Origin: Geothrix sp. 21YS21S-2
GTDB lineage: Bacteria; Acidobacteriota; Holophagae; Holophagales; Holophagaceae
NCBI RefSeq assembly: GCF_030846775.1
Contig: NZ_CP132910.1
Coordinates: 1,646,001 to 1,710,000 of the forward strand
Direction: 5' to 3'
DNA: 64,000 nucleotides
A program made the position numbers and the translations under genes. The notes beneath the pieces were generated by a model, which worked only from the letters and a program-made list of their open reading frames with translations, ran no database searches and was not told where the DNA came from. Shown one piece after another: positions 50,409 through 58,453 of the stretch (positions within the stretch are counted from its first letter, which is position 1; every line of letters begins with the position of its first letter).

Positions 50409-52496
50409 TCAGTGCGGACCGGCTTGTGCCAGCCCGGCGAGGGAGGCCCCGCAGCAGGCCCGCAGCTGCTCCACGGGACAGGGGCCTCCGGCGCTCACCT
50501 GGGCCTCGGCGCTGCGCACCAGGCGGTGCAGGCCGGCCATGCCGTAGGTGGAGGCCAGGCCGGCCAGGCGGTGGAGGGCCTGGGGGGCGCGGTCCGGGTG
50601 GGCCAGTTCCTCCAGGCAGGCCTGGACCGAAGCCCGGCAGGCCCGGAGGCCCTCCGCCCAGACATCGGGACCCAGGTCCCCGAGGATCCGGGCCACCCGG
50701 ATCCCGTCCACCCGGCTATCCGGCGGGGTCCCTGCGGAAAGCCCCGAGAGCAGGGCCGCCAGGCGTTCCCTGCGGATGGGCTTGGGCAGCACCCCGCGCA
50801 CCCCCGGGTCCAGCGCCGCCAGGGCGCTGGAACCCTCGGTATCCGCCGAGGAAAGGAGGACCGGCACGCCCGCCACCCGGGCATCGGGCCAGGCCCGGAG
50901 GCGCTCCAGGACCTCCCGGCCCTCCAGGTCATGCATGTGCACGTCCAGCAGGACGGCATCCACGGGCCGGCGGCCCAGGATCTCCAGCGCTTCGGTCCCG
51001 CTGCCGGCGCACACGGCCCGGTGGCCGAGGGTTTCCAGGAGGCCGGCGGCCACGATGCGGTTGGCCTCCAGGTCGTCCACCACCAGGACGGTCAGGAAAC
51101 CTGTGCCCGGATCCTCAGGAACGGCCTCCGCGGCGGGCAGGACGAGGGCGAAGGCGAACCGGCACCCCATGCCCGGCGCGCTCGTCAGGGTCAGGGTCCC
51201 GCCCATGGCCGCCACCAGCTGCCGGCTGATGGCCAGGCCGAGGCCCACCCCGCCGTGGCGGCGCTGGATGGACCCGTCCCCCTGTTCGAAAGGCGCGAAG
51301 ACCCGCACCTGGGCCTCGGCGTCCAGGCCCGGCCCGGTGTCCCGGGCGCAGAAGGCGCAGCGCACCCGCCGGCCATCCACGGGAGCGGTCTCCAGGGACA
51401 GGACCACGTCCCCTTCGTCCGTGAACTTCACCGCGTTGCCCAGCAGGTTGACCAGCACCTGGCGAAGGCGCAGGGCGTCCCCCTCCAGGGTGGCGGGCAG
51501 GGGGCCGCTCTGCTCCACCCGGAAGGCCAGGCCCTTGGCGCCGGCCAGGGGCTCGATGTCCGCGCTCACGGCGGCGAGCAGCTCCGCGGGGCTGAAGGGG
51601 GACGGCTCCACCCGCAGGTGTCCGGTTTCCAGGCGGGCCTGATCCAGCAGGTCGTCCAGGAGCCGCGCCAGAAGGTCCCCGTTGCGGGCCAGGAGGTCCA
51701 GGGGCCGGCGCTGGTCCGGCTGGAGGGGCAGCGCCTGAAGGAGCTGCACGCCCCCCAGCACCCCGTTGAGCGGCGTCCGGATCTCGTGGCTCATCACCGC
51801 CAGGAAGCGGCTCTTGGCCTCGTTGGCGCGCCGGGCTTCCGCCTCGGCCGCCCTGCGCTCGGCCACCTCCTGTCCGAGGCGGGTCCTCAGGGCGAAGTCC
51901 CGGCGCTGGGTGCGGTTCCAGGTCACCCGGAAGGCGAAGCCGATCCCGTTGGCGAACAGCAGGTAGAGGGTGGTGAGCCCAGGTCCGGGGGCTTCCTGTG
52001 CCCGGGTGGCGGCCAGGTAGCCCAGGAAGAGGGCCGATCCGCCCAGCGCCGAGCCCAGGCTCAGCCCCAGGGCCAGCGGCAGCATCAGGTACACGCCCAG
52101 CACGAAGAGGGCCAGGAATGGGAGTTCCTGGGCCGTGGCGGGTCCGCGGGCCAGGACGAGCAGGTGGTGCTCCACCACCTCGGTGACGAAAAGCAGCGAC
52201 ACCCCCGCGCAGAGGAGGGCCTGGGCCGTTCCCAGGCGCCGCGCCGCCAGGCCTCCGGCCGCGCCCACCAGGCCCCAGACCGTCAGGCGCAGGAGGGCCA
52301 GGGTCCAGAAGGGGCCGCTGGCGCCGAAGGTCCGGTAGTCCAGGACGAGGGCGGCCACGTAGAGGCCCGGCAGGAAGGCCAGGAGGCGAAGCTGGGCGGC
52401 CAGGCGGGGCTTCTGGTCCTCCCGGAAATCCGCCTCGGTGGCGGGATCCGTGAAGACGGCCAGCCACCTCGAAAGGGCGAAGTGTCCCGTGTCCAC
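50409..52496 (-). CDS. Hybrid sensor histidine kinase (HK-REC-HPt)
   Basis: A 695-residue membrane kinase. Five or six membrane helices lie at about 35-200 with no large external loop, so it may sense a membrane signal. Then come the H-box MSHEIRTPLNGV, N-box NLLGNAVKFTDEG, G1 DTGPGLD and G2 GGVGLGLAISRQL, a receiver domain (VVDD near 473, Asp in VLLDVHM) and a C-terminal HPt-like helix bundle with LHRLAGLASTYG. This is a multi-step phosphorelay. It starts with GTG at 52496, three bases after the stop of the response regulator gene, its likely partner. Confidence 0.92.
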   Translation of the reverse strand: MDTGHFALSRWLAVFTDPATEADFREDQKPRLAAQLRLLAFLPGLYVAALVLDYRTFGASGPFWTLALLRLTVWGLVGAAGGLAARRLGTAQALLCAGVSLLFVTEVVEHHLLVLARGPATAQELPFLALFVLGVYLMLPLALGLSLGSALGGSALFLGYLAATRAQEAPGPGLTTLYLLFANGIGFAFRVTWNRTQRRDFALRTRLGQEVAERRAAEAEARRANEAKSRFLAVMSHEIRTPLNGVLGGVQLLQALPLQPDQRRPLDLLARNGDLLARLLDDLLDQARLETGHLRVEPSPFSPAELLAAVSADIEPLAGAKGLAFRVEQSGPLPATLEGDALRLRQVLVNLLGNAVKFTDEGDVVLSLETAPVDGRRVRCAFCARDTGPGLDAEAQVRVFAPFEQGDGSIQRRHGGVGLGLAISRQLVAAMGGTLTLTSAPGMGCRFAFALVLPAAEAVPEDPGTGFLTVLVVDDLEANRIVAAGLLETLGHRAVCAGSGTEALEILGRRPVDAVLLDVHMHDLEGREVLERLRAWPDARVAGVPVLLSSADTEGSSALAALDPGVRGVLPKPIRRERLAALLSGLSAGTPPDSRVDGIRVARILGDLGPDVWAEGLRACRASVQACLEELAHPDRAPQALHRLAGLASTYGMAGLHRLVRSAEAQVSAGGPCPVEQLRACCGASLAGLAQAGPH

Positions 52497-52499
52497 CCG

Positions 52500-53159
52500 T
52501 CAGCCCTGGATCCGGTAGCCGACGCCCGGCACGGTCTGCACCAGGCCGGGCTCGCCGGCCAGCTTGCGGCGCAGGCGCGACACCAGCACGTCCACGCTGC
52601 GGCTGCACACCGTCTCCCCGTCCGGGCTGATGACCTCCGAGAGGTCCACCCGGGACAGGACGCGGCCCCGGGCCTCCACCAGGGCCGCGAGCAGCTCGAA
52701 CTCGCCCCGGGTGAGGGGGATCTCCGCGCCGTCGCAGCCCAGCAGGCGCCGGGCCGGGATATCCAGGTGGCAGCGGCCGGCGGCAAGGGCGCCGGACCCG
52801 CCGCAGCGCCTCAGGAGGTTCTGGATGCGGGCCAGCAGTTCCCGGGGGTCGAAGGGCTTGTCCATGAAGTCGTCCGCGCCCAGCTCCAGGGCCCGGAGCC
52901 GATCGGAAGGCCGGCTGGTCACCACGAGCACGGGGATGCTTCGCCGGATCAGGTCCCGCGCCAGGTCCAGGCCATCGCCGTCGGGCAGGTTCAGGTCCAG
53001 GAGGGCCAGGCAGGGGTGCCCCTGGGCCGCCCGGGCGCGGCCCTGGGCGAGGGTCCCGGCCTCCTCCACGGCGAAGCCGGTCTGCCGCAGGTAGGCCGCC
53101 AGCAGCAGACGCTGGGCGGGATCGTCCTCGATGAGCAGGATGGGGGCCGGGTTGTTCAT
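52500..53159 (-). CDS. OmpR-family response regulator
   Basis: A 219-residue regulator: receiver domain with LIEDDPA, Asp near residue 52 in LALLDLNLPDGDG, the Thr in VVTSRPSD and Lys in MDKPFDP; then a winged-helix DNA-binding domain with LTRGEFELL and RSVDVLVSRLRRKL, ending GVGYRI. It should bind paired half-sites after phosphorylation by the following kinase. The ATG at 53159 gives the standard receiver start. It diverges from the protective-antigen-like gene across 109 bases, which makes that gene its best candidate target. Confidence 0.93.
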   Translation of the reverse strand: MNNPAPILLIEDDPAQRLLLAAYLRQTGFAVEEAGTLAQGRARAAQGHPCLALLDLNLPDGDGLDLARDLIRRSIPVLVVTSRPSDRLRALELGADDFMDKPFDPRELLARIQNLLRRCGGSGALAAGRCHLDIPARRLLGCDGAEIPLTRGEFELLAALVEARGRVLSRVDLSEVISPDGETVCSRSVDVLVSRLRRKLAGEPGLVQTVPGVGYRIQG

Positions 53160-53189
53160 GGCTGGGCGGTTGCATCCCATTATCCGCTC

Positions 53190-53233
53190 GTTTGCAAGCT
53201 GTTGACAGGCATCCGTCATGATTTGGTGCAAAC
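53190..53233. promoter_or_regulatory. Inverted repeat in the divergent control region
   Basis: GTTTGCA (53190-53196) and TGCAAAC (53227-53233) are perfect inverted arms about 37 bases apart centre to centre, between the response regulator and the protective-antigen-like gene. A TTGACA (53202-53207) between them could be a -35 element for the rightward gene, although no good -10 follows. Confidence 0.35.
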
Positions 53234-53268
53234 CCCTTCCAGCCTGACGGTTTCGACACGGAGTCCCC

Positions 53269-56058
53269 ATGAGACACCCTGGTCCCGCAAGCCTGTCCCT
53301 TCTGGTCCTTCTTCTGGCCGCGCTGGGCTGCAGCGGCGGCAAGTCGGGTTCCACCCAGACCGTGGCCATCTCGGGGGCGCTCACCATCGCCGAGGTGTAC
53401 GAGAAGACCCTCGCCTCCCTGAAGGCGGGCCACGTGGACACGGACGGGGACACCATCCCCGACGACATCGAGACGGGCCTCCTCCACACCGACCCCACCA
53501 AGGTGGACACCGACGGGGACGGAATCCCCGACAACGTCGAGGTCTTCGGGAACAAGGCCTGGAAGGCCGCGGACCTGCTCGTGGACAAGAACCAGAACGG
53601 CGTCATCTCGGCCCTGGACAAGGACGACGACGGGGACGGCGCCAACGACGGCGACCTGGTGGACAGCGACGGCGACGGCATCCCGGACTACCTGGAGTTC
53701 TACGGCTACACGTACGAGGCCCTCACCGGCAAGCCCAAGCTCTGGGACGGCGTGGACCACTCGGTGCCCTACTACAAGACCGACCCCAACCAGCGGTCCA
53801 CGGACCAGGACCCCTTCGACGACAGCACCGAGATCTCGGGCCTCAACATGGACGTCTCCGTGCGCAGCCCCGGGAACCTGCCCATGGTCCCGGCCCTTCC
53901 GGAGATCGTGGTGCGCATGGACGGCTACCGGGTGACCACCCTGGACGAGATCACCTTCACCGAGACCAAGTCCGTGACCAGGGAGACCACCTGGGAATGC
54001 CAGACGGAGGCCCGGGATTCCCGCACCACCGAGCACGGCTGGGAGGTCGGCTACGAGGCCACGGCCGGGTACTCCTTCCCCGGCTGGGAGGCCAGCGTCA
54101 CGTTCCACGCCAACTATTCGGGCAGCATCTCCAACACCCACGAGACCAGCACGTCCAATTCCAAGGGCGGCTCGGTGGCCAACGCCGAGGAGTGGAGCAA
54201 GGCCCGGACCACCCGGCCCTCGGAAGCCGCCGCCATCAAGCTCTTCCTTAAGGTGTACAACACCGGCACCGCCTGCGCGAGCAACGTCGTGCCCACCATG
54301 ACCCTGCGCATCGGCGGCCACAACGTGGCCACCTTCCAGCCCGGGGAGACCCAGGTCAACCTCCTGGAGCCCGGCGGAACCTATCCCTCCACCCCCGGCG
54401 TCTACTGGGTGGTGGACACCAACCAGAGCGGCGGCAAGATCACCCTGACCATCGACGAATTGCGGGCCCTGGAAAGCGGCGCGCCCGTGACCCTCACCCT
54501 CACCCAGATGAGCGCCGACGTCATGCGCAAGGACGCCGCCACGGGCGCCTACGTGTCCATGGGCGACTGGAACGAGTATGCCGCCCGCTGCCGGGCCGTG
54601 TGCGCCGACCTCTACTTCGACACCGGCGACGGGAACTTCACCCACAGCCTGGTCTATGCGGGGAACTCCCCCACCTCGCCCCGGGTGACCCTGGGCGACG
54701 CCTTCCTGTGGGCGATCGGGGGCTTCACCAGCCAGGGCATCGGCGTGAACTACCGCGACCTGGCCGGACTCTCGCAGCAGATGGACCTGGCCAACTGGAC
54801 CGTGTGCATGGACGGGGGCACCTATTCCGCCAACGGCCTGGTGAAGGGCGCGGCCCTGCCCGCGGGCACCAACATCTTCGACCTGCGCCTCAACCCCAAC
54901 TCGGTGATCTTCGCCCGGGCGCCCCGGGTGAACCCGGATCCCCAGTACCCCCTCCTGCCCGACATCTACTACGCCTTCTACGACAGCTCCCTGGGCAGCG
55001 TGAGCGGGGTGGTGAGCGACTACAACGGCGTGGCGAAGGTGGAGTTCATCGACGGCGCGGGCGCCAGCCGGACCATGGCCCAGGACCTCCCGGGTTCCGA
55101 CTTCTACGTGTACTATCCCCTCGCCGACCTTTCCAGCTACCCGGACGGCTACCGCTTCACCGGGAAGGAGAAGATCCGCGTCACCAACGTCAAGGGCATC
55201 GTCGCCGAGCAGACCCTCTCGGGCGTCTACGTGGTCCCGGTGCCCACCGCGCCCGACATCAAGTGGGCCACCGTGGAGATGGTGACCGACGCCGAGGGCG
55301 CCTCCACCTCCTTCCTGGAAGCCGAGGTGGTGCCCGATCCGCGCACCGTCCTGTCGCGGGTGGAGCTCTACTACCCCTTCTCGGGATCCTACGCCATGGC
55401 CTCCCTGGACCACGTGCCCGACGCCTACCGCCGGCCCAACCGCTGGCGGGTCCAGCTGCCCACGCAGGCCGTCAACCTCCTCACGTCCTCGGAGCTGGTG
55501 GCCTTCACCAGCGACGGACTCTACTCCACGCTGGGAGGCGCCCGGTTCCAGGAGGTCTCGCCCTACCACGTGGGCCAGGTGCACCTCTACGCCTACTACG
55601 GCTGGTACTGGACCGACGACTGGTCCAGCTGGGCGGTGGATCTGGACGACAGCAGCACCTACGGCTGGGGCTGGGAGGAAGGCTCCGTGTCCGGCGACAG
55701 CTACCCCATGTGCCAGGACACGACCATGGAACTCTGGCTGGTCTACAACGCCTACCGGGGCAAGGCCGAGCTGCGGCCCCGCACGGGCGTGACCAGCTGC
55801 AAGCTCCCGTCCGGCGTGGACTACGACAGCCTCACCAGCCAGGAGGCCCTGCTCTATGCCGCCAACCTGAACACGGTCGCCAGCTACCAGGTCGATTCCA
55901 CGAACATCGGGGACGTCTACCTCATCAAGACCGGCGAACAGCGCCTGGCCAAGGTGAAGGTGATGGAGTACGAGGAATACGATCCCTCCGGCGCCTACAA
56001 CACCGGCCGCAGGGTCAAGCTCAAGTACTCGATCTTCAGGAAGGCAAGTGACCCGTAG
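53269..56058 (+). CDS. Lipoprotein resembling binary-toxin B component (anthrax protective antigen type)
   Basis: A 929-residue lipoprotein (lipobox LAALGC, Cys21). Residues 55-145 hold DxDGDxIPD calcium motifs: DTDGDTIPDD, DTDGDGIPDN, DSDGDGIPDY. Then follow landmarks in the order of protective antigen: a STDQDPFDD segment near 177, EIVVRMDGY near 212, a Thr/Ser-rich region with alternating residues (about 228-300) where PA has its membrane-inserting loop, EEWSKA near 307, VYNTGTACASNVVPTMTL near 329 (PA has YVNTGTAPIYNVLPTTSL), ITLTIDELRAL near 394 and VTLGDAFLWAIGGF near 480. The last 370 residues are unlike PA and look Ig-like. No furin-type cleavage site is seen. Possible oligomeric pore; no A component nearby. 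Confidence 0.78.
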   Translation: MRHPGPASLSLLVLLLAALGCSGGKSGSTQTVAISGALTIAEVYEKTLASLKAGHVDTDGDTIPDDIETGLLHTDPTKVDTDGDGIPDNVEVFGNKAWKAADLLVDKNQNGVISALDKDDDGDGANDGDLVDSDGDGIPDYLEFYGYTYEALTGKPKLWDGVDHSVPYYKTDPNQRSTDQDPFDDSTEISGLNMDVSVRSPGNLPMVPALPEIVVRMDGYRVTTLDEITFTETKSVTRETTWECQTEARDSRTTEHGWEVGYEATAGYSFPGWEASVTFHANYSGSISNTHETSTSNSKGGSVANAEEWSKARTTRPSEAAAIKLFLKVYNTGTACASNVVPTMTLRIGGHNVATFQPGETQVNLLEPGGTYPSTPGVYWVVDTNQSGGKITLTIDELRALESGAPVTLTLTQMSADVMRKDAATGAYVSMGDWNEYAARCRAVCADLYFDTGDGNFTHSLVYAGNSPTSPRVTLGDAFLWAIGGFTSQGIGVNYRDLAGLSQQMDLANWTVCMDGGTYSANGLVKGAALPAGTNIFDLRLNPNSVIFARAPRVNPDPQYPLLPDIYYAFYDSSLGSVSGVVSDYNGVAKVEFIDGAGASRTMAQDLPGSDFYVYYPLADLSSYPDGYRFTGKEKIRVTNVKGIVAEQTLSGVYVVPVPTAPDIKWATVEMVTDAEGASTSFLEAEVVPDPRTVLSRVELYYPFSGSYAMASLDHVPDAYRRPNRWRVQLPTQAVNLLTSSELVAFTSDGLYSTLGGARFQEVSPYHVGQVHLYAYYGWYWTDDWSSWAVDLDDSSTYGWGWEEGSVSGDSYPMCQDTTMELWLVYNAYRGKAELRPRTGVTSCKLPSGVDYDSLTSQEALLYAANLNTVASYQVDSTNIGDVYLIKTGEQRLAKVKVMEYEEYDPSGAYNTGRRVKLKYSIFRKASDP

Positions 56059-56191
56059 GACCGGGAAGCCGGGCCCTTGACGGCGGGATATAAATAATTA
56101 AATTATCGCCAGCCCATTCGGTGGCGGCCCCGCCGGAGACGGAGTCCCGGATCGCGGCCGAGGAGGCCCCCTCCATCACCACGAGGAACCG

Positions 56192-56617
56192 ATGTCCCTT
56201 TCCGCGAAGTCCCTGCTCCTGTCGACCCTGGTGCTCGCCGGGGGCGGGGCCCTCCATGGGCAGCGCCCCCTGATCGTCGAATCCCTGTCCCGAACCCTGG
56301 GCAAGGGTTCCTACAACAACAACGCGACCAGGCCATGGGTCCTCACGGTGCGGGACGGCAAGGCCTGGATCAGCGATCCCATGGGCGCGGTGGACTGGAG
56401 GGTGGGCCGGACGGCCCCCATTCCACCGGAATACGCGAGCGAGGACACCTGGCTGGAGCTGGACCCGCGGGGCGCCCTGGTCCTCTGGGAACGCGTCACG
56501 AACATCTATTCCGGCGATTGGAAGAACTGGGAACGGTGGCGCCTGACCAGCCCAGCCAACGGCATCAAGGCCATCATCTTCCAGGATGACGGCAAGCTCT
56601 CGTTCACGCTCCGGTAG
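56192..56617 (+). CDS. Small secreted protein of unknown function
   Basis: A 141-residue exported protein with a signal peptide (about 1-23, ending ALHGQ). The mature part is beta-rich with several Trp residues (WVLTVRDG, WISDPMG, WKNWERW). GAGGAA precedes the ATG. It follows the protective-antigen-like gene by 133 bases on the same strand, so it might belong with it, but nothing in its sequence shows a role. No family is recognised. Confidence 0.65.
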   Translation: MSLSAKSLLLSTLVLAGGGALHGQRPLIVESLSRTLGKGSYNNNATRPWVLTVRDGKAWISDPMGAVDWRVGRTAPIPPEYASEDTWLELDPRGALVLWERVTNIYSGDWKNWERWRLTSPANGIKAIIFQDDGKLSFTLR

Positions 56618-56734
56618 GATTCGGCCAGGTCATCCGGCCGGCGTCCGGATGTTGGAAAAATCTGGATTATTTTGCGATTGTGTCTTATTCTCCCCATTCG
56701 CTGACTTTCCAGCAACCCTTGATGGGGGGTGAAC

Positions 56735-57217
56735 ATGAATCGGATCTCCGCGTTTTCCTTGGCAGCGGTGGGCCTCCTCCTGGCGGCCGCCTACGCGCTC
56801 GGCGCGCCACCCGTCTCGCGATCGGATGAAGCCGCCATCAGGGCCCAGACCGCCCGATGGGAAAAGGCCTACAACGGAGGGGACGCGCAGGCGGTCGCCG
56901 CCGAGTACGCCGAGGACGCGCTGCTGCTTCCTCCCGGAGGCAAGGGGGTGAAGGGCAAGGCCGGGATCCTCGCCTACTTCACCAAGGACATCGCCGACGC
57001 CAGGGCCGGGGGCGTGGTGCTCGTCCTGGATCCCGCCACCGACGTGGGCGTCTCGGGCAGCACGGGCTGGGAATCGGGAACCTTCAAGGTCACGGTCAAC
57101 GGCGCCGTGGTGGACACCGGGAAGTTCCTGTCGGTGTCCCGGAAGAAGAACGGCACGTGGACCTACATCCGGGACACCTGGAACTCGGACACCCCGCCCG
57201 CCCCCGCCCCGAAGTGA
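56735..57217 (+). CDS. Secreted SnoaL/DUF4440-type protein
   Basis: A 160-residue exported protein with a signal peptide (about 1-24, ending ALGAP). The rest is a cone-shaped alpha+beta NTF2-like fold: EAAIRAQTARWEKAYNGGD, then VAAEYAEDALLLPPGG and a late GTWTYIRDTWNSD, the usual pattern of DUF4440/SgcJ proteins. These bind or act on small molecules; none can be named. The ATG at 56735 sits five bases after GGGGGGTG; a GTG two codons earlier is possible. Confidence 0.82.
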   Translation: MNRISAFSLAAVGLLLAAAYALGAPPVSRSDEAAIRAQTARWEKAYNGGDAQAVAAEYAEDALLLPPGGKGVKGKAGILAYFTKDIADARAGGVVLVLDPATDVGVSGSTGWESGTFKVTVNGAVVDTGKFLSVSRKKNGTWTYIRDTWNSDTPPAPAPK

Positions 57218-58453
57218 TCAGATGGGCGTTGCGGGCGCAAGCCGCTTGGCCGCCGACTCCCCCGCCAGCCAGCCGGTGGAGAAGGCGATCTGGAGGTTGT
57301 AGCCGCCGGTGTTGGCGTCCAGGTCCAGGACCTCGCCCGCGAAGAAGAGGTTCTCCACCACCCGGGAGGCCAGGGTGCGCGGATCCACCCCCTTGAGGGC
57401 GACGCCGCCTGCGGTGACGATGGCCTCCTCCCAGGGGCCGTGGCCGGTCACCTGGAAGCGCAGGTCCTTGAGCAGCGCGATGAGCTCCTTCCGGCGGGGC
57501 GCCGGGCCCAGGCGGGCCGCGAACGCCTCCACGAGCTGGGCGGGCAGCAGGGAGCGCAGCACGTCCCGGAGGGGCGCGGCCGGCGCGAAGGCCCGGTCCA
57601 GCCGGGCCTCCAGGGTGGGGACGTCCAGCGCGGGCTTCAGGTCCAGGGCCGCCTCCACCTTGCGCCCGGCGGCGAGGAAGTCCACGATCCGGCGGCTCAG
57701 CCTCAGGACGATGGGGCCGTCGAGGCCCCGGTCCGTGAACTCGGCCTCGCCGAACTCGCTGGCCTTCTTCTTCCCGTCGACCCACAGGGTCAGGCGGACG
57801 TTGCGCAGGCGCAGGCCCGTGGCCTCGCATGCGGGCTCCGTGCGGATGGCCACCAGGGAGGGGCGCAGGGGCGCGATGGAATGGCCGGCGGCCTCGGCGA
57901 AGCGGTGGCCGTCGCCGGTGGAGCCGGTGGCGGGGTAGCTGAGCCCGCCGGTGGCGATGACGCCGCAGCGCGCCTCGACGCGGTGCGTGGCGTCGGCGTG
58001 GGTGAATATCAGGCCGGAGAAGGCGCCGTCCTCGATCACCAGGCTCTCCACCCGGGCGCGGCTGACGATCTCCACCCCCTGCCCCTTCGCCCAGGCCACC
58101 AGGGCCTCGGCCACGTCCCAGGCGCGGTCGCTGGCCGGAAACACCCGGTCGCCGCGCTCGGTCTTGGTGGGCACGCCGTTGGCCTCCAGCAGGGCGATGA
58201 GGTCGCGGTTGAAGAAGGCGCCGAAAGCCTGGCGCAGGAAGCGCGGCTCGGGGTGGATCTCCTGGAGCTGCTCTTCCAGGGGCCGCATGTTGGTGATGTT
58301 GCAGCGGCCCTTGCCGGTGATGCGGAGCTTGCGGGCGGGCTTCTCCATCTTCTCCAGGAGCAGCACCTTCGCGCCCAGCATGGCGGCCCGGCCCGCGGCG
58401 AGCAGGCCCGCGGGGCCGGCCCCGACCACCACCACGTCGCAGACGCGCTTCAT
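57218..58453 (-). CDS. BaiN/HI0933-family FAD-dependent oxidoreductase
   Basis: A 411-residue flavoprotein. It starts with the Rossmann motif VVVVGAGPAGLLAAGRAA and then GKGRCNITN, the hallmark of this family, followed by RVFPASDRAWDV, GVIATGGLSYPATGSTGDG and a C-terminal FAD motif with GEVLDLDANTGGYNLQIAF. Related proteins reduce unsaturated bonds or have roles in RNA or stress metabolism; the substrate here is unknown. The ATG at 58453 overlaps the stop of the U32 gene by four bases (ATGA), so the two are translated together. Its stop abuts the convergent NTF2-like gene. Confidence 0.9.
   Translation of the reverse strand: MKRVCDVVVVGAGPAGLLAAGRAAMLGAKVLLLEKMEKPARKLRITGKGRCNITNMRPLEEQLQEIHPEPRFLRQAFGAFFNRDLIALLEANGVPTKTERGDRVFPASDRAWDVAEALVAWAKGQGVEIVSRARVESLVIEDGAFSGLIFTHADATHRVEARCGVIATGGLSYPATGSTGDGHRFAEAAGHSIAPLRPSLVAIRTEPACEATGLRLRNVRLTLWVDGKKKASEFGEAEFTDRGLDGPIVLRLSRRIVDFLAAGRKVEAALDLKPALDVPTLEARLDRAFAPAAPLRDVLRSLLPAQLVEAFAARLGPAPRRKELIALLKDLRFQVTGHGPWEEAIVTAGGVALKGVDPRTLASRVVENLFFAGEVLDLDANTGGYNLQIAFSTGWLAGESAAKRLAPATPI

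Noticed and set aside
53202..53207. TTGACA as a full promoter of the PA-like gene
   Set aside because: No acceptable -10 element lies 15-19 bases after it, so I list it only as part of the control region.
51115..55584. A 1,489-residue open frame on the minus strand
   Set aside because: It is antisense to the PA-like gene and out of frame with the response regulator and kinase, with no recognisable domain.
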